Part shown: positions 1 to 5,503 of the stretch, piece after piece
How positions within the stretch are numbered: the first letter of the stretch is position 1
How the letters are laid out: each line of letters begins with the position of its first letter
Source: an uncultured Bacteroidales bacterium
Lineage (GTDB): Bacteria; Bacteroidota; Bacteroidia; Bacteroidales; P3
Direction of reading: 5' to 3'
Assembly (NCBI GenBank): GCA_905236405.1
Contig: CAJOQB010000025.1
Coordinates: forward strand, 1 to 7,083
Length of the DNA: 7,083 nt
Made by a program: the position numbers and the translations under genes
Notes under the pieces: model-generated
Databases searched by the model: none
What the model was told of the DNA's origin: nothing
What the model saw: the letters and a program-made list of their open reading frames with translations, nothing else

Positions 1-343
1 AAGCCACGCCTGTAGGTTCCAACGAGGGGTTCCACACACGGAGAATCTTGACTTGCGGCGACTGCATCCGATACTGGAAGACCGCCCCTGTCTGCGACGC
101 TTCCGACTCTTCCTTGTGGGAGTAGTCGATGCCCGTCACCGCCTCGTTGTGCGAGGTGGTGTCGGCGTTGTTGATATTCGAACGTGCGGAAGAGGTTGTC
201 GTTTTTGAAGAAGAGGAAGAAGACGACGGCTTGCCTATCGACGTACCAGAGGAAATCGGGGTTCCCGAGATGGTCGGTCGCTGAGCATACGCCATCGTTA
301 TCGACAGCAACAGCAACAACAGGATTGCACTCTTCTTCAACAC
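1..343 (-). CDS. Secreted Ser/Thr-rich protein of unknown function, N-terminal part (runs off the window)
   Basis: I do not recognise this protein. The frame is open from 343 to the window edge, about 114 residues. It begins with a convincing signal peptide: a KKS basic patch, then a leucine run and a cleavage-like AYA-Q site near residue 20, so the product should be exported. A low-complexity linker follows (about residues 21-55) with a run of seven serines and several threonines. The better-structured sequence after it contains VKILRVWNPSLEPTG. There is no ATG. TTG (344-346), GTG (341-343) and TTG (338-340) sit in a row; GTG is chosen because it gives MLKKS, the usual spacing to the basic patch. 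An in-frame TGA just upstream limits the frame. It starts about 10 bases after the distal trxB stop, so it is probably co-transcribed with trxB. The classical Bacteroidales neighbour LolA was considered, but the sequence does not resemble it. Confidence 0.72.
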   Translation of the reverse strand, partial: MLKKSAILLLLLLSITMAYAQRPTISGTPISSGTSIGKPSSSSSSSKTTTSSARSNINNADTTSHNEAVTGIDYSHKEESEASQTGAVFQYRMQSPQVKILRVWNPSLEPTGVA

Positions 344-353
344 CAAGCAACGA

Positions 354-1280
354 TTATTTGTTCAGGAACCGTTCCACATCTATGGCGGCGACACAACCCT
401 TGGCGGCAGCCACGATAGCCTGACGGTAGTTGGGGTCTCACACATCACCTGCAGCGAAGACGCCCTCGACGCTGGTGGCGCTGCTGGGGTTCTGCACTTT
501 AATATAACCCTCGTTGTCCAGTTCTATCTGACCGTTCAGGAACTCTGTCTGCGGCTGGTGACCGATGGCGACAAAGAAGCCAGCGACATCGATATGGTAT
601 TTCTCGCCCGTCTTGACATTCTTCAGGTTGGCACCCGTCACACCGTCCATATCGTCACCACAGATCTCTTCGGTCACGCTGTTCCAAAGCACCTCGATTT
701 TGGGATTGTTCAACACCTTGTGCTGCATGGCCTTGCTGGCACGCAACTCGTCGCGACGGACAATCTGATAGACCTTGTGGCAGAGAGTCGAGAGGTAGTT
801 AGCCTCTTCACATGCGGTGTCGCCACCACCCACCACTGCGACATCCAGGTTCTTGTAGAAGAAACCGTCGCAGGTGGCACATGCCGAGACACCCTGGCCA
901 TATAGCCGTTTCTCGCTGTCGAGCCCTAACCAACGAGCCGTGGCGCCCGTGGCGATGATGATGGTCTCCGCCTCTATCTCGTTGCCCTCGTCATCGAAGG
1001 CATGGAACGGACGGCTGCTGAGGTCAACCCGTTTGATAAGTCCCGAACGGATGTCGGCGCCGAAACGCTGTGCCTGCTTGCGGATGTCAGCCATCATATC
1101 GTTTCCCGACACTCCCTCGGGATAGCCGGGGAAGTTCTCGATTTCGGTGGTCATGGTCAGCTGACCGTTGGGTTGCAGACCCTCGTAAAGGATAGGTTTC
1201 AAATCGGCACGACCTGTATAGATGCCTGCCGTATAGCCAGCAGGACCCGAACCAATAATCAAACAACGTGTTTTCTCCAT
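354..1280 (-). CDS. trxB: Thioredoxin-disulfide reductase TrxB, interrupted by an in-frame UGA
   Basis: This flavoenzyme moves electrons from NADPH through FAD and a redox-active disulfide to thioredoxin in the cytoplasm. Visible motifs in order are GSGPAG (residues 10-15, FAD), ATGA (110-113), the redox centre CATC (134-137), GGGDTA (151-156) with VRRDELRA (about 174-181) for NADPH, AIGHQP (238-243) and AAGDV ending at 280 (FAD). Directly after GDV the frame meets TGA at 438-440. Beyond it the same frame encodes DPNYRQAIVAAAKGC and a tail ending ERFLNK, then TAA at 354-356. With the TGA counted as a residue the protein is 308 residues, a normal family length. Stopping at TGA removes the last 27 residues, including the RQA segment that in the family lies against FAD, so the short form (438-1280) would probably not fold or work. 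The ATG lies 28 bases after the upstream barrel gene; ATTTAGAGAAT precedes it. Identity is certain; how the UGA is handled is not. Confidence 0.93.
438..440 (-). other. In-frame UGA codon within trxB
   Basis: The codon lies between GTG (Val280 of the GDV motif) and GAC (Asp of DPNYRQAI). Both flanks match TrxB in one frame, so this is a point change and not a frameshift. One substitution separates TGA from TGC or TGT (Cys), TGG, CGA, GGA, AGA, TCA and TTA. The next base is G. By eye, no strong hairpin of bacterial SECIS type lies in the roughly 50 bases downstream; the best is a short imperfect CAG/CUG pairing. Confidence 0.9.
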
Positions 1281-1308
1281 ATTCTCTAAATTGTTAATTT
1301 GTTTTCAA

Positions 1309-1935
1309 TTAAAAGCGATAACTGACGCCCACCGTCACGTTTCGGTTGAAGACCCCCATATTGCTGCGGAAGATACGGTAAGTCCCCGTTGCCGCCTCGT
1401 CGACGACAGAGAGCATCGAATTGTAGGCACGGACATTGATTCCCCAATGGTCGCCCCCACGATACTGCACGTCGAGGAACGCAGGGAAACGGTCTATCTT
1501 TCGGAAATTGTCTTCCGTCACCTGTGAATGGACACCACCGTCGGTCACGTTGGCTTGTGCCAAAAAAGCGGGAGCGACACCAGCACCTATCCTAAAAGAA
1601 GACATCTTGTATGTCAATGCCAGCGGCAACTCCACATAGGTCAAACCGATGACACGGTCGATTTGCGGCACTCGCGACCCTTTCTGCATCACCCCCACCT
1701 CGACAAGCATACGCCAAGGGCTCTCGGTATCCTCTGTCAGCGAGAAGGTGGTACCCACGCTGGCATGGATGCCAAACTTGTTGTAGCTGCCTGCATCGTC
1801 GCCGTCAATCTGGTTGAAGGAGACACCTGCTGTTACCGTATAGTCGAACCGAGGCTCATGGTGACGGCTTCGGTGTTGCGCCATCGTCGGCACGACAAGG
1901 GCAAGGAGGACGAGGATGACGGCAATGCGTTTCAT
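1309..1935 (-). CDS. Outer-membrane beta-barrel protein, PorT/OMP_b-brl_2 type
   Basis: A 208-residue protein with a signal peptide (MKRIAVILVLLALVVPTMA, cleavage before Q20) and a His/Arg-rich stretch (HRSRHHEPR). After that come alternating polar and hydrophobic strands: FDYTVTAGVSF, FGIHASVGTTF, WRMLVEVGVMQ, YVELPLALTYKM, FRIGAGVAPAFLAQ, WGINVRAYNS and NVTVGVSYRF. The YVELPLALTYK segment followed by a glycine-rich strand is typical of small Bacteroidota PorT-like barrels, and the terminal aromatic (F208) is the usual signal for outer-membrane insertion. About eight strands are expected. The start ATG overlaps the stop of rfaE2 as ATGA (1932-1935), suggesting translational coupling. The specific role (adhesion, assembly or transport) cannot be read from the sequence; such barrels are often annotated only as porin-family or outer-membrane beta-barrel proteins. 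Confidence 0.85.
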   Translation of the reverse strand: MKRIAVILVLLALVVPTMAQHRSRHHEPRFDYTVTAGVSFNQIDGDDAGSYNKFGIHASVGTTFSLTEDTESPWRMLVEVGVMQKGSRVPQIDRVIGLTYVELPLALTYKMSSFRIGAGVAPAFLAQANVTDGGVHSQVTEDNFRKIDRFPAFLDVQYRGGDHWGINVRAYNSMLSVVDEAATGTYRIFRSNMGVFNRNVTVGVSYRF

Positions 1936-2423
1936 GATGATTGTTTTAGACGGTTGATAATGGATGTGGAGGAAAATCCGTCGACAAAAGGCAAGGTCAG
2001 CACCTCTCCCCCACGGGCTTTGACAATGTCATATCCCACAATCTGATCTATTTGGTAATCGCCTCCTTTGACCAAGATGTCGGGTTGCACGGCATCGATA
2101 AGACGGTATGGGGTGTCTTCGTCGAAGAGGACGACATAGTCGACACACTCCAACGACGCCAACACCAAAGCCCGGCTCTCCTCGTCGTTGACGGGACGTG
2201 TGGGGCCTTTCAGCCGTCGCACCGACGAGTCGCTGTTCAAGCCCAACACCAACAAATCGCCCAAGTCGCGTGCCTGTGCCAGATAGCTGACGTGCCCACG
2301 ATGAATCACATCAAAGCAGCCATTGGTGAACACCACCCTTTTCCCTTCACGCACAGCGTTCAGTCGCTCCAACAGCTGAGGGAGCGAAAGGAATTTACTA
2401 CGGATGTGTTCAACGTGGTTCAT
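1932..2423 (-). CDS. rfaE2: D-glycero-beta-D-manno-heptose 1-phosphate adenylyltransferase (RfaE2/HldE C-domain type)
   Basis: This enzyme transfers AMP from ATP to heptose 1-phosphate, giving ADP-heptose, the activated precursor of lipopolysaccharide inner-core heptose and of heptosylated surface glycans. The 163-residue protein is a stand-alone nucleotidyltransferase domain without the kinase half found in fused HldE. It shows TNGCFDVIHRGH (33-44) with the catalytic HxGH as HRGH (41-44), NSDSSVRRLKG (63-73), LVKGGDY (117-123) and GFSSTSIINRL (149-159), the counterpart of the ISSTKII signature. The ATG shares ATGA (2420-2423) with the upstream membrane-protein gene, and its TGA shares ATGA (1932-1935) with the barrel gene, so three envelope-related genes are coupled. 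The kinase, isomerase and phosphatase steps are not in the window. A glycerol-3-phosphate cytidylyltransferase is the main alternative, but the GGDY and SSTSI motifs favour RfaE2. Confidence 0.93.
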   Translation of the reverse strand: MNHVEHIRSKFLSLPQLLERLNAVREGKRVVFTNGCFDVIHRGHVSYLAQARDLGDLLVLGLNSDSSVRRLKGPTRPVNDEESRALVLASLECVDYVVLFDEDTPYRLIDAVQPDILVKGGDYQIDQIVGYDIVKARGGEVLTLPFVDGFSSTSIINRLKQSS

Positions 2424-3454
2424 TGTTCAGACGATTGTTCAGGTTGTGGATTCTTCTTTTTCTTTATCGAGAAGTATATCATAAAGCCCATTCCCACAAC
2501 AACGTTGACCACTTGTTGCGAACCCCACAACATCCATCCGCAAGCCAAGCCCACAGGGTCGGGAATAGCATAGATGTTGAGCGACTGCTGCACCAGATAG
2601 GGATAGGCACCTATGCCGCCTTGCGACACCGCCATACCCACTGAGCCGAACAGATAGAGGATAAAGGCAGCCATGAACGGCAAACCCCTGGTCTCTACGA
2701 ATGCGCCAAACACGATGTATCCGCCCAAGATATACAACACATAAATCAGGATGCTGTAGAAGATGAACAGGAATGTGTTGACGGGACCTAAATGCAGGAT
2801 GCTTTTCAATCCATCGACAAAACTCAACAACAGTTGTTTGACCTTCTTCACTATGGGCTTCTCGTCCAATTGCTTCTTGAAAATCCTGTAGAGGACGAAG
2901 GCAATGGCGGCAAGCACTACAGCGACACCGACGACGGCAGCCAAACTGGGCAACGACTCCACCTTGGTCAGCAGGGCATCGTACAGCCAATCCTTCAGCG
3001 TGTTGAACGCCAAAAGCAGCCCTAACAACACCACCAAACCGAAGGCGAAGACATCGACGACACGCTCTGTGACCACCGTCCCGAGCGATTTCTCAAGCGG
3101 AATCTTCTCGCTGGTACGCAGGGTGCCGCAACGGACAACCTCGCCCAATCGTGGGAAAGCGAGATTGGCCATATATGCCACCACCACCGAGCCGAAGGTG
3201 TTCAGCAGGCTCGGCTTCAACCCCATCGGCTTGAAGAGGAGCTGCCACCGCAAGGCACGCACCAAGTGGCTGAGCAACGCCACCACCATAGCCAATGCCA
3301 CGGGAGCCCACAAGGCGTCGTGGAACGAATCCATAAAGTACTGCATGTCCTCTGGATTCATCTTGTGGAACGACCAATAGATGAAAAAGAGGCCGATGCC
3401 GATAAACAGCACCAGCTTCAGTATATCTGCAAGTAACCCTTTCTTCTTCACCAC
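2420..3454 (-). CDS. Polytopic membrane protein of the LPG_synthase_TM/UPF0104 (AglD-like) family
   Basis: A 344-residue inner-membrane protein with about eight hydrophobic helices, near residues 9-28, 46-66, 83-99, 133-150, 171-190, 227-251, 260-278 and 301-330. The family core is visible: FPRLGEVVRCGTL (about 100-112), then a segment leading to TERVVDVFAFG (129-139), and SQGGIGAYPYLV (277-288). The C-terminus is lysine-rich and cytoplasmic. Relatives include the membrane half of MprF and AglD-type proteins, linked to lipid or glycolipid translocation or transfer. This one lacks the soluble aminoacyl-transferase domain, so lysyl-phosphatidylglycerol synthesis should not be assumed. The start is one of two consecutive GTG codons (3454 or 3451); there is no ATG before helix 1, and the first in-frame ATG, at residue 32, would delete that helix. 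It sits 9 bases after panD, in the same frame, and overlaps rfaE2. Confidence 0.88.
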   Translation of the reverse strand: MVKKKGLLADILKLVLFIGIGLFFIYWSFHKMNPEDMQYFMDSFHDALWAPVALAMVVALLSHLVRALRWQLLFKPMGLKPSLLNTFGSVVVAYMANLAFPRLGEVVRCGTLRTSEKIPLEKSLGTVVTERVVDVFAFGLVVLLGLLLAFNTLKDWLYDALLTKVESLPSLAAVVGVAVVLAAIAFVLYRIFKKQLDEKPIVKKVKQLLLSFVDGLKSILHLGPVNTFLFIFYSILIYVLYILGGYIVFGAFVETRGLPFMAAFILYLFGSVGMAVSQGGIGAYPYLVQQSLNIYAIPDPVGLACGWMLWGSQQVVNVVVGMGFMIYFSIKKKKNPQPEQSSEQ

Positions 3455-3463
3455 GCAGCAGAA

Positions 3464-3808
3464 TTAAGTCAGACGATTGTTTTGGGGAAAGATGACCGTC
3501 GGATGCCATTGCTTGGCTTCCTCGAAGTCCATCGAGCAGTAGGAGGCGATGATAATCAAATCGCCCACGGCGGCACGATGGGCAGCCGCGCCGTTGAGGC
3601 CCACGACCCCCGAGTTGCGTTCACCCTTGATGGCATAGGTGCTGAACCGCTCCCCGTTGGTGATGTTGTAGACATCGACACGTTCGTTTTCGATGATACC
3701 GGAAGCCTCCATCAACGCCTCGTCGATGGTGATGCTGCCGATATAATCCAGGTTTCCCTCTGTTACGGTAACTCTATGTATTTTGGACTTTAATACTTCA
3801 ATAAACAT
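3464..3808 (-). CDS. panD: Aspartate 1-decarboxylase PanD (pyruvoyl enzyme)
   Basis: PanD makes beta-alanine from L-aspartate for pantothenate and coenzyme A synthesis. It is translated as a proenzyme that cleaves itself between Gly24 and Ser25, Ser25 becoming the pyruvoyl cofactor. Counting from the MFIEVLKSKIHRV start, the sequence places Y22-I23-G24-S25, K9, H11, R54 and Y58 exactly where the E. coli enzyme has its processing and active-site residues. NGAAAH, typical of the family, lies about 20 residues after Y58. This numbering decides the start: the frame is open to 3844, but an upstream ATG would add 12 unrelated residues and overlap the preceding gene. Length is 114 residues, slightly short of the usual 117-126 but complete. 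It lies 20 bases after the tail-anchored protein gene. panC is not in the window. Confidence 0.96.
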   Translation of the reverse strand: MFIEVLKSKIHRVTVTEGNLDYIGSITIDEALMEASGIIENERVDVYNITNGERFSTYAIKGERNSGVVGLNGAAAHRAAVGDLIIIASYCSMDFEEAKQWHPTVIFPQNNRLT

Positions 3809-3828
3809 GAGTCGGTTGTTATTTATTA

Positions 3829-4395
3829 TTAACCCATCACCCACCAGATGAGGATTAACACAATGAAAGCATAAACAAATATTCTTGTGGCGGGAATGGG
3901 CTTCAGATAGTCGTCGTCGTCAAAGTCGAAACGGCGTCCCATTCGGTGACGACGCATCCGTTCCATAATCTCCTGCCCTTTCCTGTCGATACGCACAGGC
4001 TCGTCGCTGTCGGCATCCGCCACCTCTTGGGCGGCGAAACGGGGTTGGTAGGTGAAGGTGGGCATCTTTCGTTTGCGGAACAGGTCTTTGACCGTCAGCT
4101 TGCTTCGCTTCTTTCGGTCTTCCTCGTCGAGTTCTCGCAGACGTTGCTCAAAGTAATCCAGTTCCGAGCTGATCCCTTTGGCAGAGTCTTCCGCTCTGAG
4201 CGTTGCCACCTGTTCCTGCTCCGTCCCCTCCATCAGTTCCTCGTTTCGGGGATGCACAACCGCTTCCTTCTCCTGATTCTTGGATTCGCTGTAGCCATAC
4301 TTCAACTTGGTCAGTTCCCACTCCTCCTTGTCGGGGTCGTAGAAACGCGGCTTGTATTGGAATCGGCGCGGCTGGGGTGTAGGGAACATCGGCAT
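3829..4395 (-). CDS. Tail-anchored membrane protein with a duplicated FxYxPRF motif, unknown function
   Basis: The 188-residue protein has no signal peptide and a single hydrophobic helix at the extreme C-terminus (about 171-187, IFVYAFIVLILIWWVM) with one residue after it. It is therefore expected to be anchored in the inner membrane with about 170 residues in the cytoplasm. The soluble part is highly charged. FQYKPRF (12-18) is followed by YDPDKEEWE, and a second copy, FTYQPRF (114-120), follows a basic stretch RKRK. The middle (about 75-105) is rich in Glu, Arg, Lys and Leu and may form a helix or coiled coil. Near the helix, an arginine-rich RMRRHRMGRR precedes an acidic FDFDDDD. The start is ATG 4395; ATG 4389 (MFPTPQP) is equally possible. 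It lies 18 bases after the folate enzyme gene and 20 bases before panD. I believe similar proteins beginning with the FxYxPRFYDP motif occur across Bacteroidota, but I can assign no function. Confidence 0.78.
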   Translation of the reverse strand: MPMFPTPQPRRFQYKPRFYDPDKEEWELTKLKYGYSESKNQEKEAVVHPRNEELMEGTEQEQVATLRAEDSAKGISSELDYFEQRLRELDEEDRKKRSKLTVKDLFRKRKMPTFTYQPRFAAQEVADADSDEPVRIDRKGQEIMERMRRHRMGRRFDFDDDDYLKPIPATRIFVYAFIVLILIWWVMG

Positions 4396-4413
4396 AGGGC
4401 AAACGTATTGAGG

Positions 4414-4953
4414 TTATCTTTGTTCAACCACCACATGGTTCATTGGCACATCGAACGGCTCGACAGGGATGGTGTCAAACAGTTGGAAATCGAATGCCAC
4501 CCCCACCTTGTAGGCGTTGGGTGTCGACTTGAGCAGGCAGTCATAGAAGCCACGCCCCCTGCCCATACGGTTGTTGTGCTTGTCGAACGCCACCCCGGGC
4601 ACCACAATCATCTCTATCTGCTCCAACGCTTGGAACACCTGACCTGTGGGTTCTCCGATACCGAACTGGGGGCCTACCTGCAGGCAATCCCGTCCCGTAT
4701 ACTGTCGCAAAACCAAGTCGTCGCCATCGACACAGGGCAGCAGCAGGCATTTCTCACGATACCAACGGTCGCAGAAGTCGTGCGTGTACACCTCGTCATC
4801 CATCGACCAGTAGAGCAGCACCGTGTGAGCCTCCTTGAACTGTGGTAGTTCCTCCACCTGTGCCATGATGGATTGCGAGCGAGCCTTCTTCTCTTCCAAA
4901 GGCACCTCACGCTTGGCAGCCCTCACCCATTTGCGGCATTCGTTCTTGTCCAT
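4414..4953 (-). CDS. fau: 5-formyltetrahydrofolate cyclo-ligase (5,10-methenyltetrahydrofolate synthetase)
   Basis: This cytoplasmic enzyme uses ATP to convert 5-formyl-THF (folinate) to 5,10-methenyl-THF, returning a storage or by-product folate to the one-carbon pool. The 179-residue length is typical. Visible family signatures are an N-terminal basic helix (CRKWVRAAKREV), LYWSMDDEVYT (48-58), LLLPCVDGDDL (70-80), FGIGEPTG (97-104), the strongly conserved MIVVPGVAFDKHNNRMGRGRG segment (from about 115) with GRGRGFYD (131-138), and VGVAFDFQ (150-157). The bacterial gene is called fau or ygfA in E. coli; other schemes call it MTHFS or fthC. It starts 18 bases after the DUF3127 stop with no obvious Shine-Dalgarno. 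Nothing looks truncated. Confidence 0.94.
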   Translation of the reverse strand: MDKNECRKWVRAAKREVPLEEKKARSQSIMAQVEELPQFKEAHTVLLYWSMDDEVYTHDFCDRWYREKCLLLPCVDGDDLVLRQYTGRDCLQVGPQFGIGEPTGQVFQALEQIEMIVVPGVAFDKHNNRMGRGRGFYDCLLKSTPNAYKVGVAFDFQLFDTIPVEPFDVPMNHVVVEQR

Positions 4954-4971
4954 TGTCTATCGTTCGCCTGC

Positions 4972-5376
4972 TTAGAAGGGAAGATCGTCGTTGCTGTCGC
5001 CAGGCATGGTAGTGGTAGGTGCCTGTGCAAAACTGGGGGCAGGAGCAGCAGGAGCTGCTGGGGCAGCAGCAGGGGCGCCAGCCATGGGAGCGGCTACGGG
5101 AGCACCCGGGGCAGGATACACACTGATGCAACGCAGGTCGGTATACCAACGCTCGTTGAACTCGCGGCTCTCGGGCGAGAAGGTCACCGTCACCATGCTG
5201 TTCAATGCAAGACTGTTGAGCATGGCCAAACGATCTTCACCGAACATATTGAAGCAGACCTTGCGGGGGTAAGCGTCCGTTGTTTCAATCACAAAACCGC
5301 CACGCACCCAAGGTCCACGTTGCGACTCACCGCTCTGGGTGGGCAAAATCAGAATAAGTCTTCCTGTTATTTCCAT
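4972..5376 (-). CDS. DUF3127 family protein with an SSB-like acidic tail
   Basis: The 134-residue protein has three parts. Residues 1-87 match DUF3127, a predicted OB-fold family nearly confined to Bacteroidota: MEITGRLILILP, FVIETTDAYPRKVCFNMFGED and TVTFSPESREFNERWYTDLRC are typical. Residues 88-115 form a linker of almost only Ala, Pro and Gly. The last residues are DSNDDLPF, very close to the DDDIPF-type tip by which bacterial SSB recruits replication and repair proteins. I infer single-strand nucleic-acid binding or attachment to SSB-partner proteins; the family has no firmly established function known to me. It is the first gene after a promoter box and structured leader, so probably the first gene of the long operon. 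The AT-rich leader ends with ATATTTAGAAATGG at the ATG. Ordinary Ssb was considered, but the N-terminal sequence fits DUF3127 better. Confidence 0.88.
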   Translation of the reverse strand: MEITGRLILILPTQSGESQRGPWVRGGFVIETTDAYPRKVCFNMFGEDRLAMLNSLALNSMVTVTFSPESREFNERWYTDLRCISVYPAPGAPVAAPMAGAPAAAPAAPAAPAPSFAQAPTTTMPGDSNDDLPF

Positions 5377-5420
5377 TTCTAAATATTATTTATTATTTAT
5401 GTTTCAATAATATGCACAAT

Positions 5421-5446
5421 CTCGACAATGCTCGGCTGTCGAGCAT
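5421..5446 (-). promoter_or_regulatory. Two mutually exclusive hairpins in the leader of the DUF3127 operon
   Basis: Two perfect 7-bp inverted repeats share bases. Hairpin A is ATGCTCG (5428-5434) with CGAGCAT (5440-5446), loop 5. Hairpin B is CTCGACA (5421-5427) with TGTCGAG (5437-5443), loop 9. They cannot form together. Neither is followed by a U-run on the transcript, so this is not a plain terminator. It lies just downstream of the predicted start point and about 50 bases upstream of the ATG. It could be an RNA switch, an mRNA-stability element or a palindromic protein-binding site. Confidence 0.5.
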
Positions 5447-5454
5447 ACAAAATG

Positions 5455-5462
5455 CAAAAATA
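5455..5462 (-). promoter_or_regulatory. Predicted promoter -7 box for the DUF3127-fau-panD-trxB operon
   Basis: On the minus strand the box reads TATTTTTG, matching the Bacteroidota primary-sigma -7 consensus TAnnTTTG. No clear TTG-type -33 box is seen 19-21 bases upstream; GTTTCC is the nearest T-rich element. Transcription would begin around 5445-5450, leaving a leader of about 70 bases. The 10-mer TATTTTTGCA is identical to the box upstream of corA. Confidence 0.55.
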
Positions 5463-5503
5463 CATCTTTTCTTGGAAACGGCACTTGCCTACCGACGATT
5501 TTT

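Noticed and set aside
1..343. LolA as the gene after trxB
   Set aside because: The neighbourhood would allow it, but the Ser-rich mature N-terminus and VKILRVWNPSLEPTG do not resemble LolA.
184..423. 79-codon plus-strand frame over the trxB end and the secreted-protein start
   Set aside because: Low-complexity Ser/Thr/Lys product mirroring the serine-rich coding strand; the minus strand carries a signal peptide and the TrxB C-terminus.
438..440. Genome-wide UGA recoding (for example to Gly or Trp)
   Set aside because: UGA ends the membrane-protein and rfaE2 genes within ATGA overlaps, where reading on would make no sense, and the gene content is Bacteroidota, not a UGA-recoding lineage.
2420..3454. 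MprF (lysyl-phosphatidylglycerol synthase)
   Set aside because: Only the transmembrane part is present; the aminoacyl-transferase domain is absent.
3809..3844. Upstream ATG giving a 126-residue PanD
   Set aside because: It overlaps the preceding gene and shifts the Gly24-Ser25 processing site; the start at 3808 gives exact family numbering.
3946..4848. 300-codon open frame on the plus strand across the folate cyclo-ligase and tail-anchored genes
   Set aside because: It lies antisense to two well-supported genes, has no recognisable domain, is rich in His/Leu/Val as expected of reversed codons, and spans an intergenic gap. A codon-bias shadow.
5481..5490. GGCA-CT-TGCC palindrome (5480-5489 region) downstream of corA
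   Set aside because: A two-base loop is sterically poor and no T-run follows; probably chance.
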